This document shows, in pieces, positions 55,472 to 64,000 of a DNA stretch of 64,000 bases (position 1 is its first letter; each line of letters begins with the position of its first letter). Under the pieces are notes generated by a model. That model had not been told where the DNA came from. It worked only from the letters and a program-made list of their open reading frames with translations, and searched no databases. Origin of the DNA: Pseudonocardia sp. HH130629-09 (GTDB taxonomy: Bacteria; Actinomycetota; Actinomycetes; Mycobacteriales; Pseudonocardiaceae). The position numbers and the translations under genes were made by a program. Where the stretch lies: positions 4,526,001-4,590,000 of the forward strand of contig NZ_CP011868.1 in NCBI RefSeq assembly GCF_001294645.1, given 5' to 3'.

Positions 55472-56839
55472 ATGGCCGAGCCGCAGACAGACCCCGCTCC
55501 CGCAGCGCTCTCCGCTGCCGTCGACGCCGTCCTGCCGGGCGCGCGCACGGATCTCGAGGCGCTGGTCCGCATCCCGAGCATCTGGGCCGACCCGGCACAC
55601 GCCGAGGACACCCGGCGCTCGGCGGACGCGGTCGCCGCGCTGGCCCGCGACGCCGGTGCCGCCTCGGTCGAGATCCTGTCCGCCGACGGCGGGGCCCCGG
55701 CCGTCGTCGCGCACTGGCCCGCGCCCGAGGGCGCGCCCACGGTGATGCTCTACGCCCACCACGACGTCCAGCCCACCGGCGGCGACGACGAGTGGACCAG
55801 CCCGCCGTTCACCCCGACCGAGCGCGACGGCCGGCTCTACGGTCGCGGCGCCGCCGACGACAAGGCCGGCGTGATGACCCACCTCGCCGTGCTGCGCGCC
55901 CACGACGGGAAGCCCCCGGTCGGGGTCGTGCTGTTCATCGAGGGCGAGGAGGAGTCCGGCTCCCCCACCCTGACCGCGCTGCTCGCCGAGCACCACGCGA
56001 AGCTCGCCGCCGACGTCATCGTGATCGCCGACGCCGCGAACCCGGCCGTCGACGTGCCGGCGCTGACCACGAGCCTCCGCGGCCTGGTCGACGTCGTCGT
56101 CGAGGTCTCGATGCTGGAGCGTCCGGTGCACTCCGGGGGCTACGGCGGCCCGATCGGCGACGCGCTCACCGCGCTGTGCCGCACCCTGGCCACCCTGCAC
56201 GACGACAAGGGCGAGGTCGCCGTCCCCGGCCTGGTGCGCGGCAGCTCCGACGCGCCCGACCCGGACGAGGCCACTTACCGTTCCGACGCTGGCCTGCTCG
56301 ACGGTGTCGAGCTGCTCGGCACCGGGTCGATCCCGGACCGGGTCAACCACGCCCCCGCCGTCGCGGTGCTGGGGATCGACGCGCCGAAGGTCGCCGAGGC
56401 CTCCAACGTGCTGCTCCCCCGGGCCCGGGCGATGGTGAGCATGCGGCTGGCCCCCGGCCAGGACGCCCGCGAGGCACAGCAGGCGCTCGCCGGGCACCTG
56501 GAGCGCAACGTGCCGTGGGGCGCGCACGTGTCGGTGACCCCGGGCGGCGGGGTCGCGGAGCCGTTCAGCCTGTCCTCGACCGGTGAGGTCTACGATCACG
56601 CCCGCGCCGCGTTCTCGGCCGCCTACGGCAACGACGCGGTCGAGACCGGCATCGGCGGGTCCATCCCGTTCATCGCCGAGTTCGCCAGGACCTTCCCGGG
56701 CGCCGCGGTGCTGGTCACCGGCGTCGGGGACCCGGCCAGCCGCTGGCACGGGATCGACGAGAGCCTGCACCTGGGCATGTTCGGGCGCGGGGTGCTGGCC
56801 GAGGCGCTGCTGCTGGCGCGGCTGGGCGGGCGCGGCTGA
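55472..56839 (+). CDS. M20-family metallopeptidase (dipeptidase)
   Basis: The 455-residue protein has the M20 zinc-ligand set: AHHDVQPTGG near 91-100, RGAADDKAGVMTHLAV with the bridging Asp near 125, the catalytic Glu pair in FIEGEEESGSPTL near 158, and a late GIDESLHLG His. The dimerisation domain lies between (PVHSGGYGGPIGDALTAL). It hydrolyses dipeptides or related amides in the cytoplasm. I chose the ATG at 55472; the longer frame adds 12 non-conserved residues. It is divergent from the acyl-AMP ligase gene. Confidence 0.92.
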   Translation: MAEPQTDPAPAALSAAVDAVLPGARTDLEALVRIPSIWADPAHAEDTRRSADAVAALARDAGAASVEILSADGGAPAVVAHWPAPEGAPTVMLYAHHDVQPTGGDDEWTSPPFTPTERDGRLYGRGAADDKAGVMTHLAVLRAHDGKPPVGVVLFIEGEEESGSPTLTALLAEHHAKLAADVIVIADAANPAVDVPALTTSLRGLVDVVVEVSMLERPVHSGGYGGPIGDALTALCRTLATLHDDKGEVAVPGLVRGSSDAPDPDEATYRSDAGLLDGVELLGTGSIPDRVNHAPAVAVLGIDAPKVAEASNVLLPRARAMVSMRLAPGQDAREAQQALAGHLERNVPWGAHVSVTPGGGVAEPFSLSSTGEVYDHARAAFSAAYGNDAVETGIGGSIPFIAEFARTFPGAAVLVTGVGDPASRWHGIDESLHLGMFGRGVLAEALLLARLGGRG

Positions 56840-56857
56840 GAGCCGCGCCCGGACCCG

Positions 56858-56966
56858 TCACAGCGGGGCCGCGACCGGCGACGCCGCCGCCTCCAGCGCC
56901 GCCGACGCGGTCGCCGCGGTCGACTCCCACCGCCCCGCGTCCCCGGCACCCAGCAGGGCGAGCACA
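56858..56966 (-). pseudogene. Possible 3' fragment of a lost gene
   Basis: The minus strand ends at 56858 with about 36 codons (GVLALLGAGDAGRWESTAAT, then AALEAAASPVAAPL) whose composition looks like a real protein C-terminus and ends in a normal stop. I do not recognise the family. Upstream of it the frame is only the complement of an IclR-like fragment. This is weak evidence and the stretch may be noise. Confidence 0.25.
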
Positions 56967-57280
56967 CCGCGCCTGCCGTGCGACGGCTGCGCCGGCTCGC
57001 CGGGGATCCGTCCGCGCAGGAACGGCTGGACCGGCAGATCGAGCAGGTGCGCCACGACGGCTACGCGATCTCGCTGGAGGAGCGCGTCCCCGGGGTCGTG
57101 GCCGTGGCCGTGCCCGTCTTCGACCACACCGGTGCGGTCGCCGCGCTGTCGGTGTCGGTGCCGGCCGTGCGGGCCGGGCGCGACGAGCTCGTCGGGTTCG
57201 TCCCGATGCTCCGCGAGGCGTCCGACGAGCTCTCCGCCCGGCTCGGCGGGAGCGGTCCGCCGGCCGCGTCGTCGGGCTGA
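56960..57280 (+). pseudogene. 3' remnant of an IclR-family regulator
   Basis: The plus strand encodes AVRRLRRLAGDPSAQERLDR, IEQVRHDGYAISLEERVPG, VVAVAVPVFDHTGAVAALSV and a normal end. This is the second half of the IclR effector domain, which in intact proteins follows about 150 residues of helix-turn-helix and ligand domain. Those are missing, and the sequence upstream of about 56960 does not resemble them in any frame. It is a truncated gene, probably the product of a deletion. No start codon with a ribosome binding site is evident. Confidence 0.72.
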
Positions 57281-57324
57281 GGCGCGCCCCGCGTGCGGGC
57301 CGCGCCGGGCGGGTACCCGCGGTC

Positions 57325-58149
57325 ATGAAGTTCGGCATCGCCACGTTCGTGACCGACGAGGGCATCCGCCCCGGACCGCTGGGCCGTGCGCTGGAGGAGC
57401 GCGGCTTCGACTCGGTGTTCCTCGCCGAGCACTCGCACATCCCCACCAGCCGCGAGTCGCCCTACCCCGGCGGCGGTGACCTGCCGCGGGTCTACTACCG
57501 CACGCTCGACCCGTTCGTCGCGCTCACCGCGATGGCCGGGACGACCACCGACCTGCTCCTCGGCACCGGCATCGCGCTGCTGCCCCAGCGCGACGTCATC
57601 CACACCGCCAAGCAGACCGCGAGCCTGGACCTGGTGTCGGGCGGGCGGCTGCTGTTCGGCGTCGGGGCCGGGTGGAACCGCGAGGAGATGCGCAACCACG
57701 GCGTCGACCCCCGAGTCCGCGGGCCGCTCATGACCGAGCAGCTCCACGCGCTGCGAGCACTGTGGACCGAGGACGAGGCCGAGTTCCACGGCGAGCACGT
57801 CGACATCGCGCGCTCGTACTGCTGGCCGAAGCCGGTCCGGACCCCGCCGATCTACCTGGGCGGCGAGAGCGAGGCCGCGCTGAACCGGCTCGCCGAGGTC
57901 GGCGACGCCTGGCTGCCGCGCTCCCACACCTCGGTCGACGAGATCCGCCGGGTCCGCGCCGACCTGGCCGAGCGTGGCAAGCCGGACGTGCCGACGACGG
58001 TGTTCGGCGGGAAGCCCGACCCCGACGTCGTCGCCGGGTACGCCGAGGCGGGCGTCGAGCGGGTCACCTTCCTGCTCCCGACCCTGCCGGAGTCCGAGAC
58101 CCTCACGAAGCTCGACGAACTGGCGCAGGTGGTCCGGCGGTCGAGCTGA
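57325..58149 (+). CDS. LLM-class F420-dependent oxidoreductase
   Basis: The 274-residue protein is a luciferase-like monooxygenase-fold enzyme of the F420 type. It has FDSVFLAEHSHIPTSRES near 30, the VRTLDPF-like TLDPFVALTAMAG, TGIALLPQRDVIHTAKQTA near 80-98, and FGVGAGWNREEMRNHGVDP near 112-130. These match the Rv2161c-type branch that uses cofactor F420. The substrate is unknown. It stands between an IclR remnant and a SARP-type regulator and is probably monocistronic. Confidence 0.9.
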   Translation: MKFGIATFVTDEGIRPGPLGRALEERGFDSVFLAEHSHIPTSRESPYPGGGDLPRVYYRTLDPFVALTAMAGTTTDLLLGTGIALLPQRDVIHTAKQTASLDLVSGGRLLFGVGAGWNREEMRNHGVDPRVRGPLMTEQLHALRALWTEDEAEFHGEHVDIARSYCWPKPVRTPPIYLGGESEAALNRLAEVGDAWLPRSHTSVDEIRRVRADLAERGKPDVPTTVFGGKPDPDVVAGYAEAGVERVTFLLPTLPESETLTKLDELAQVVRRSS

Positions 58150-58196
58150 CCGATCGGCGGAGACCCGGTCGCCGTCGCGGGGCAGAATGGCCGGTG

Positions 58197-61100
58197 ATGT
58201 CGATCCGGCTGCTCGGCCCCGTCTCCGTCACCGACGCCGGCGGGCGCGACCTGCTGCCCGCCGGCGCCCGTGTACGGGGTCTGCTCGCCCGGCTCGCGCT
58301 CGACGCCGGGCACCCCGTCGACACCGCGACGCTGGTCGACGCGCTGTGGGGCGACGCCCCACCGTCGACGGCGAACGCGCTCCAGTCGCTGGCGACCCGG
58401 CTGCGCCGCGCGATCGGCGCCGAGCGGGTGCGGACCGCGACCGGCGGCTACCTGCTCGCCGTCGACCCGGACGAGGTCGACGCGCTGCGGTTCGCCGCGC
58501 TCCGCCGGGCTGCGGCGGCCGAGCCCGACGACGGCCGCGCCAGCGCCCTGCTCACCGAGTCCCTGGGCCTGTGGCACGGTCCGCCGCTGGGCGGGCTGAA
58601 CGGGCTCGCGTTCACCGGCCCGGCCGCCACCCGGCTCGCCGACGCCCGCGCGGGCGCCGCCGAGGAGCTGGCCGCCCGCGGGCTCGCGGCAGGGACCCCC
58701 ACCGCGGGTCTGGACGCGCTGACCGCGGTCCTCGCCGAGCAGCCGCTGCGGGAGACCACCGCCGTCGCGCTCGCCCGCGGGCTGCACGGGGCCGGGCGGC
58801 GGGCCGACGCGCTGGCCGTGCTGGACCGGACCCGGGCCGCGCTGGTCGAGGAGCTCGGCGTCGACCCGGGCCCGGAGCTGCTGCGGACCCGCACCGAGCT
58901 GCTGCGCGACGACCCGCCCGCCACCGCGATCCCCGTACGGCGACCGGCGCCCCCGCCGGACCGGCCCCGGCCGGTGGCGCTCACCTCGTTCGTCGGCCGG
59001 GAGAAGGACCTGGCCCGCGTACGGTCGCTGCTCGGTTCGGCGCGACTGGTCACCGTGGTCGGGCCGGGCGGGGCCGGGAAGACCCGCCTGTCGCAGGAGG
59101 CCGTCCGCGACGTCGGCCCGGCCGTCGCCGTGGTCGAGCTGGCCGCGCTGACCGGCGGGGACCAGGTCGTTCCGGCCGCGCTGCACGCCGTCGGCGGGCC
59201 GGAGCTGTCGGTCGCGGACCGGGACGGGCCGGACGCCATGGCGCGGCTGGTGTCCGCGCTGACCGGTCGCGAGCTGGTGCTGCTGCTGGACAACTGCGAG
59301 CACCTGGTCGACGACGTCGCGGGCCTGGTCCACGAGCTGCTCGCTCGGCTTCCCGGGCTGCGGGTGCTGACGACCAGCCGGGAGCCCCTCGGCGTACCGG
59401 GCGAGGTCCTGCACCCTCTCGGGTCGCTGGATCCGGCGCAGGCGACGCGGCTGTTCGCCGAGCGCGCCGTCGCCGTCCGGCCGGACTTCGACCCGGCCGA
59501 CCACGCCCCGGCCGTCGCCGAGATCTGCCGTCGTCTCGACGGTCAGCCGCTGCCCATCGAGCTCGCGGCGGCCCGGGTGCGCAGCATGAGCCCGGCCGAG
59601 ATCGCCGACCGGCTCGCCGACCGCTTCCGGTTGCTGGTGTCCGGTGCCCGGACCGTGCTGCCCCGCCACCAGACGCTGCGGGCGGTCGTCGACTGGAGCT
59701 GGGACCTGCTCTCCCCCGCCGAGCGTGCGCTCGCGGCCCGGTTCGGGGTGTTCGCCGGCCCGGTCGACGCCGGCACCGTCGAGGCCGTCTGCGGCGACGA
59801 CGCGTTCGACCTGCTCCCGGCACTGGTGGAGAAGTCGCTGGTCGTCCCCGTGGACGGGGCGGAGGACGGTGCGACCCGCTACCGGATGCTGGAGACTATC
59901 CGCGAGTACGCGGCCGCGCGACTGGCCGACGCGCCGGACCACGACGCCGTGACCGCGGCGCACGCCGACCACCTGCTCGCGGTGCTGGAGCCCGGGGAGC
60001 CGCGGCTGCGCGGCGGTGACCAGCTCGACCAGCTCGCCGTCGTGCGGCGGATGGAGGGCGAGGCCGTCCGCGCGCTGGACCGCGCCGTCGACGCCGGCGA
60101 CGGCCCCCGGGCGCACCGGTTGTTCGCGACCCTGGCCTGGAGCTGGACGGTCCGCGGCGACCTCGGCTCGCTGAAGCCCTGGTCCGACCGGGTCGCGACG
60201 GTCCCGGCGGCCGCGCCGGCCGCTGCGGTCGCGGTCACCCGCACGATCCGGGCGATGGTCCACATCGGGTTCGGCGACGATCCGGGTGCCGCGCAGGCGG
60301 AGCTGGACGCCGTCGTCGCGCTGTGGCCCGAGCTGCCCGAGCCGCGGAACCCGATCGTCGAGCTCGCCCCGCCCACCGGGCTGCTGTTCGGCGAGGGGGA
60401 CCGCTCCGCGCTCGCGGCCATCGCCGACGGCGACGGCGACACCTGGCTGCGGGCGGCGGCGTCGCAGATCATCGCCGCGCACGCCGAGAACGCCGGCGAC
60501 CTCGAGGTGCAGCGAGTCCGGCTGCGGGCCGCACGCGACCTGTTCGCCCGGGCCGGGGACCGCTTCGGGCTCGGGATGACGACGTTCGCACTCGGCGAGC
60601 TGGAGGACTACGCCGGGGACACCGATGCCGCCCGCCGGGCCTGGTCCGCGGCGGTGGCGCTGTCCGCGGAGCTCGGCAACGCCGACGACATCCCGCAGTT
60701 CAACCTGCAGCTGGCCCGGCTCGCCGCCCGCCGCGGCGACGAGATCGTGGCCCGCGAGCACCTGCGCCTGGCCTTCGCCCAGGACATCCCCGACGACCTC
60801 CGCGCGAGCGTCGCCCTGCGGTGGGGACGGGCCGAGGTCGAGCTGCGGCTCGGGAACCCGGACGAGGCCCTGGAGCTGCTCCGCGAGTGCGACGTGCCGG
60901 TCCTGCCCGGCCCCGGACGGTTCCAGCGGGAGGCCGCGACCCACACGCTCATCGCGTCGGCACTGATGGCCCTCGGCCGCCCGGACGAGGCCCGCGAGCG
61001 GCTGGATCAGGCCGGGAAGGCCGCCGTCGCCGCCGACGACGGGCCGGTCCTCGGTGTGGTCGCCGAGAGACCTCCGCCCGGTGGGCCCTGGACGCGGGGG

Positions 61101-61282
61101 ACGCGGAGCGGGCCGGTGAGCTGCTCGGCGTCGCCCTGGCCCGCCGTGGGGCGCTGCACCTGGGGCTGCCCGAGGTCGTGGCGACGCTGGAGGGGGTCCG
61201 CGCGCGGCTGGGCCCGGCCGCGGCCGACGCTGCGGTCGACCGTGGCCGGGCCTGGAGCCGGGACGCACCCCCGGTGCCGTGA
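58197..61282 (+). pseudogene. SARP/AfsR-type regulator (BTAD plus NB-ARC), frameshifted near the 3' end
   Basis: The N-terminal part has an OmpR-like winged helix (residues 1-95, LATRLRRAIGAERVRTATGG), a bacterial transcriptional activator domain (95-235, GRRADALAVLDRTRAALVEE), a P-loop ATPase with VVGPGGAGKTRLSQE near 285 and LLLDNCEHLVDDV, then TPR-like repeats. After VVAE at about 61064 a duplicated AG (GAGAGACC instead of GAGACC) shifts the frame. The proper C-terminus (TSARWALDAGDAERAGELLG, then ARLGPAAADAAVDRGRAW) follows in another frame to 61282. Repaired length is about 1,030 residues. Only the last 70 residues are affected, so the truncated or extended protein might still work. A sequencing error is the alternative. 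Confidence 0.85.
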
Positions 61283-61286
61283 GCGC

Positions 61287-62114
61287 TCAGGTGCGGCGAC
61301 GGTAGAGCGCCACGGCCAGCGGCGCGAAGACCACGACCAGGCCCGCGGAGGTCAGCAGCGACACCGTCGCCGCGCCTCCCGCCGGCGCGCCGTCGAGCAG
61401 GGCGCGCACGGCGTCCGCGGTCCGCGAGACCGGGTTGACCGCGACGAAGCCCTGCAGCCAGCCGGGCATCGTCTGCGTCGGGACGAACACCGAGCTGGCG
61501 AAGGTCAGCGGCAGCATGATCAGCGCGGACAGGCCCTGCACCGAGCGGGGCTGCTTCACGACCATCGCGAGTGCGGTGAACACCCAGCAGAGGCCGAACG
61601 CGAACGCGACGACCAGCCCGAACGCGGCGAGGATCCCGAGCGGACCCGCCGGGGTGCGGTAGCCGAGCGCGAACCCGAACGCCAGCATGATCACCCCGGA
61701 GGTCAGGTAGCGGACGAGGTCCGCGCCGATCGCGCCGACCAGCGGGGCGGCGCGGGAGATCGGCAGGCTGCGGAAGCGGTCGAAGATCCCGGTCTTGAGA
61801 TCCTCGGCCAATCCCACGCCGGTGCCCGCGGAGGCGAAGACCACTGTCTGGAGCAGCACACCGGGCAGGGCGTAGTGCAGGTACTCCGTGCTGTTGCCGG
61901 CGATCGCGCCGCCGAAGACGTAGACGAACAGCAGCAGGAAGATCACCGGCTGCAGGGTGACGTCGATCAGTGCCTCCGGCGAGTGGATCGTCTTCACGAT
62001 CCCGCGGCGGGCCAGCGACAGCCCGTGCCGCAGTGTCGAGGGCAGCAGCGGGGCCGAGGTGGACGCCCGGCCGGAGCTCGGGGTGGTGGGCGGGGTGTCG
62101 AGGGTGGCGGTCAT
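61287..62114 (-). CDS. ABC-2 type exporter permease (DrrB-like)
   Basis: The 275-residue membrane protein has six predicted helices and the ABC-2 permease pattern of daunorubicin-type exporters (HSPEALIDVTLQPVIFLLLF, GVGLAEDLKTGIFDRFRSLP, and NPVSRTADAVRALLDG). It forms the channel for the ATPase encoded upstream. Its ATG overlaps the ATPase stop (ATGA). It is convergent with the SARP-type regulator, four bases apart. The exported compound is unknown. Confidence 0.9.
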   Translation of the reverse strand: MTATLDTPPTTPSSGRASTSAPLLPSTLRHGLSLARRGIVKTIHSPEALIDVTLQPVIFLLLFVYVFGGAIAGNSTEYLHYALPGVLLQTVVFASAGTGVGLAEDLKTGIFDRFRSLPISRAAPLVGAIGADLVRYLTSGVIMLAFGFALGYRTPAGPLGILAAFGLVVAFAFGLCWVFTALAMVVKQPRSVQGLSALIMLPLTFASSVFVPTQTMPGWLQGFVAVNPVSRTADAVRALLDGAPAGGAATVSLLTSAGLVVVFAPLAVALYRRRT

Positions 62115-63070
62115 CGGGGGCCTCCGGAGGTGGTCTCGGCCGCGTGGCCGGTGAGGGAGAGGAAGACGTCGTCGAGGCTGGGGAGCCGCAGGCCGATCTC
62201 GGCGACGGCGACGCCCTCGGCGACCAGCCGGTCCTCGGTGCGGCGCAGCGCGCCGTGGTCGGCGACGGCCGCGGTGACCTCCCCGGACGGCTCGACCGTC
62301 GGCTCGGCGCCGGTCTCCTGGGCGACGACGGCGGCGACCAGCGGCACCTCGCGCGGCAGCTCGGCGCGGACGTGCAGGCGCCGGCCGCCGGCCCGGGACT
62401 TCAGCTGGGCGGCCGTGCCGGAGGCGATGACCCGCCCCTGGTCCAGGACGACGAGGTCGTGCGCGAGCTGGTCGGCCTCCTCCAGGTACTGGGTGGTGAG
62501 CAGGACGGTGACACCGTCCTCGGCGAGTCGCCGCACGGCGTCCCACACCTCGTTGCGGTGCAGCGGGTCCAGCCCGGTGGTGGGCTCGTCGAGGAACAGC
62601 ACCTCGGGGCGTCCGACGAGGCTCGCTGCCAGGTCGAGCCGGCGGCGCATGCCGCCGGAGTAGGTGCCGGCGCGGCGCCCGGCGGCGTCGGTGAGCCCGA
62701 AGCGGTCGATCAGCTCGGCGGCGCGGGCCCGGGCGGCTGCCCGCGGCAGATCGAGCAGCCTGCCGATCAGGTAGAGGTTGTCGCGGCCGGTCAGGGCCTC
62801 GTCGACGGCGGCGTACTGGCCGGTGAGGCCGATCAGGGAGCGGACCCCGGCGGCGTCGCCGACGACGTCGCGGCCGAGCACCGCGGCCCGGCCGGCCGAC
62901 GGCGGGAGCAGCGTGGCCAGCATGCGGACGGTCGTCGTCTTGCCGGAGCCGTTGGGGCCGAGCAGGCCCAGGACCTGTCCGCGCCCGGCGGAGAAGGAGA
63001 TCCCGTCGACCGCGCGGACCTCACCGAAGGTCCGGACCAGGCCGTCGACCTCGATTGCGGGAGTGTTCAT
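62111..63070 (-). CDS. ABC exporter ATP-binding protein (DrrA-like)
   Basis: The 319-residue ATPase has Walker A LLGPNGSGKTTTVRML near 38, the Q-loop LTGQYAAVDEAL, the signature GTYSGGMRRRLDLAASL, Walker B EVLFLDEPTTGLDP and the switch LLTTQYLEEADQLA. The C-terminal 90 residues resemble the DrrA C-domain (LPSLDDVFLSLTGHAAE). It drives the permease encoded next to it, probably for drug or lipid export. The ATG at 63070 is followed closely by the conserved IEVDGLVRTFGEVRAV. Confidence 0.92.
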   Translation of the reverse strand: MNTPAIEVDGLVRTFGEVRAVDGISFSAGRGQVLGLLGPNGSGKTTTVRMLATLLPPSAGRAAVLGRDVVGDAAGVRSLIGLTGQYAAVDEALTGRDNLYLIGRLLDLPRAAARARAAELIDRFGLTDAAGRRAGTYSGGMRRRLDLAASLVGRPEVLFLDEPTTGLDPLHRNEVWDAVRRLAEDGVTVLLTTQYLEEADQLAHDLVVLDQGRVIASGTAAQLKSRAGGRRLHVRAELPREVPLVAAVVAQETGAEPTVEPSGEVTAAVADHGALRRTEDRLVAEGVAVAEIGLRLPSLDDVFLSLTGHAAETTSGGPR

Positions 63071-63337
63071 GCCGCCGAGCGTGCGCCCGGGCGCTGACAC
63101 GGCGCTGGTACGGCTGTGGCATCGCGGCTGCGCCATCGCGGCGACGGCCGCGGACCGTGGGCTGCGGGTGGTGTCGGCACGGGCCCGGTCCCGTCGCCAC
63201 CCCCCGACCGTGGCGACGGAACCGGCCCGTCCATCCCCCCGCGCCTCCGGCGAGGCTCCCCAGCCCGCCGTGACGCGAGTACGACGGTATCGGCACGCCA
63301 GGGGCCGCGGATCGGTCGAACTACCGATCTCTTACCC
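63071..63337. other. Intergenic region, no gene seen
   Basis: This 267-bp stretch lies between the exporter ATPase start and the terminator of the ABC-F gene. It should hold the exporter promoter. I see no convincing reading frame with protein-like composition, no tRNA and no clear operator palindrome in it. Confidence 0.6.
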
Positions 63338-63369
63338 GGGGTCTCTCCTACCTGGGTAGGAGAGACCCC
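63338..63369 (-). terminator. Perfect terminator hairpin after the ABC-F gene
   Basis: GGGGTCTCTCCTACC (63338-63352) pairs perfectly with GGTAGGAGAGACCCC (63355-63369), a 15-bp stem closing on TG. It abuts the ABC-F stop codon at 63370, so it probably ends that transcript. Confidence 0.85.
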
Positions 63370-64000
63370 TCACCCCTCGGCGCGCTCGGCGGCCTCGAGC
63401 CACTCCAGCTCGACGCTCTCGCGCTCGGCGACGACGGCCTTCAGCTCCCGGTCCAGCTCCATCAGCCGGCCGGGCTCGGTCGCGGCCTCGGCGAGCTTGG
63501 CGTGCAGCTTCTCCTCCTGCGCGGTGAGCTGCCCCATCCGCCGCTCCAGGCGCTGGGCGTCCTTGCGGGCGGCCCGCTGCTCCGCGGCGCTCGCCTTCGG
63601 CCCGGCCGCCTGCGCGACGGGCGCTCCCGCCGTGACCGGCGCGGTCGGTGCGGCCCCGGCCGGCCCACGGCTCATGGCGGCGCGGCGGGTCAGGTACTCG
63701 CCGATCCCGCCGGGCAGGTGGGTGGGCCGGCCGTCGCCGAACAGGGCGACGACCTGGTCGCAGACGCGCTCGGTGAGGTACCGGTCGTGGCTGACGACCA
63801 CCAGGGTGCCCGGCCAGCCGTCGAGGAGGTCCTCCAGCCCGGCGAGGGTGTCGACGTCCAGGTCGTTGGTGGGCTCGTCGAGCAGCAGGACGTTGGGCTC
63901 GTCCATCAGCAGCCGGGTCAGCTGCAGCCGCCGGCGCTCGCCACCGGACAGGCGTCCGACCGGGGTCCACTGGCGGGCCGCGGGGAAGCCGAGCCGCTCC
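63370..64000 (-). CDS. ABC-F family ATPase, C-terminal part (runs off the window)
   Basis: About 209 C-terminal residues are visible. Second-domain motifs are VGRLSGGERRRLQLTRLLM (signature), NVLLLDEPTNDLDVDT (Walker B) and LVVVSHDRYLTERVCDQVVA (switch His). They are followed by an Ala-rich linker and a coiled-coil tail (EEKLHAKLAEAATEPGRLME) typical of Uup/EttA-like proteins. No membrane segment is present. ABC-F proteins act on the ribosome in translation control or antibiotic protection. The N-terminal half lies beyond the right edge. Confidence 0.9.
   Translation of the reverse strand, partial: ERLGFPAARQWTPVGRLSGGERRRLQLTRLLMDEPNVLLLDEPTNDLDVDTLAGLEDLLDGWPGTLVVVSHDRYLTERVCDQVVALFGDGRPTHLPGGIGEYLTRRAAMSRGPAGAAPTAPVTAGAPVAQAAGPKASAAEQRAARKDAQRLERRMGQLTAQEEKLHAKLAEAATEPGRLMELDRELKAVVAERESVELEWLEAAERAEG

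Noticed and set aside
57672..62663. A single open frame of 1,663 codons on the plus strand
   Set aside because: It joins out-of-frame codons before the SARP-type gene, the true regulator, and antisense of the exporter genes after the GA-repeat frameshift. Only 58197 to about 61064 is protein-like in that frame.

Overview
The window is chromosomal DNA of a very GC-rich actinobacterium, most likely of the family Pseudonocardiaceae (a Pseudonocardia-like organism is my best guess). Evidence is GTG starts with overlapping stop/start junctions, iron boxes of the DtxR/IdeR type, and a gene block ppx - DUF501 - divIC - eno - lpqU-like transglycosylase - mazG - mfd - glmU - prs - rplY - pth - acyl-AMP ligase. 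From memory this block is collinear with Rv1026 down to Rv1013 of Mycobacterium tuberculosis. Here the block is split at several joints by accessory DNA, and that accessory DNA holds nearly all of the unusual content.

Layout. 1-3180: end of an integrative element, with an IS256-type transposase tail, an IS3-type element, an excisionase-like gene and a tyrosine recombinase, abutting the 3' end of a tRNA gene on the opposite strand. 3213-11606: methyltransferase, family 5 uracil-DNA glycosylase, ppx, AidB-like flavoprotein, a TetR gene with its palindromic operator and a truncated oxidoreductase, DUF501, divIC, eno, TPR protein. 11665-14989: iron-boxed efeUOB. 15015-25664: lpqU-like gene, mazG, SurA-like lipoprotein, two dead genes (tricorn protease and ornithine-decarboxylase-like, the latter also split by an IS), then mfd. 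25863-31768: TetR/SDR pair with operators, iron-boxed siderophore-interacting protein, an IS5-like element, a 2-oxoglutarate oxygenase and a cobalt-type nitrile hydratase operon. 31765-38413: divergent cluster (permease, N-acyl-D-amino-acid deacylase, D-serine-dehydratase-like enzyme / sugar kinase, IclR, broken RidA). 38568-44801: small DUF genes, a four-gene nucleotide-sugar cluster, tRNA-Gln and a phosphotransferase. 44909-53642: OsmC, L,D-transpeptidase, glmU-prs, an amide-sensor/formamidase group, rplY-pth. 53700-64000: acyl-AMP ligase, M20 peptidase, an IclR remnant, F420-type oxidoreductase, a frameshifted SARP-type regulator, an ABC exporter and the end of an ABC-F protein.

How genes work together. 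glmU and prs supply cell-wall and nucleotide precursors; rplY and pth serve translation; mfd, mazG, the glycosylase and AidB protect DNA and nucleotide pools. efeUOB and the siderophore-interacting protein form an iron-uptake set whose promoters each carry an iron box. The 31765-38413 cluster reads as one catabolic route: import of an N-acylated amino-sugar acid, deacylation, PLP-dependent loss of ammonia, then kinase action on the 2-keto-3-deoxy acid. N-acetylglucosaminate is my preferred substrate.

The window also shows much gene decay: six genes or gene remnants carry truncations, deletions, frameshifts or stops. No rRNA genes and no CRISPR array were seen.
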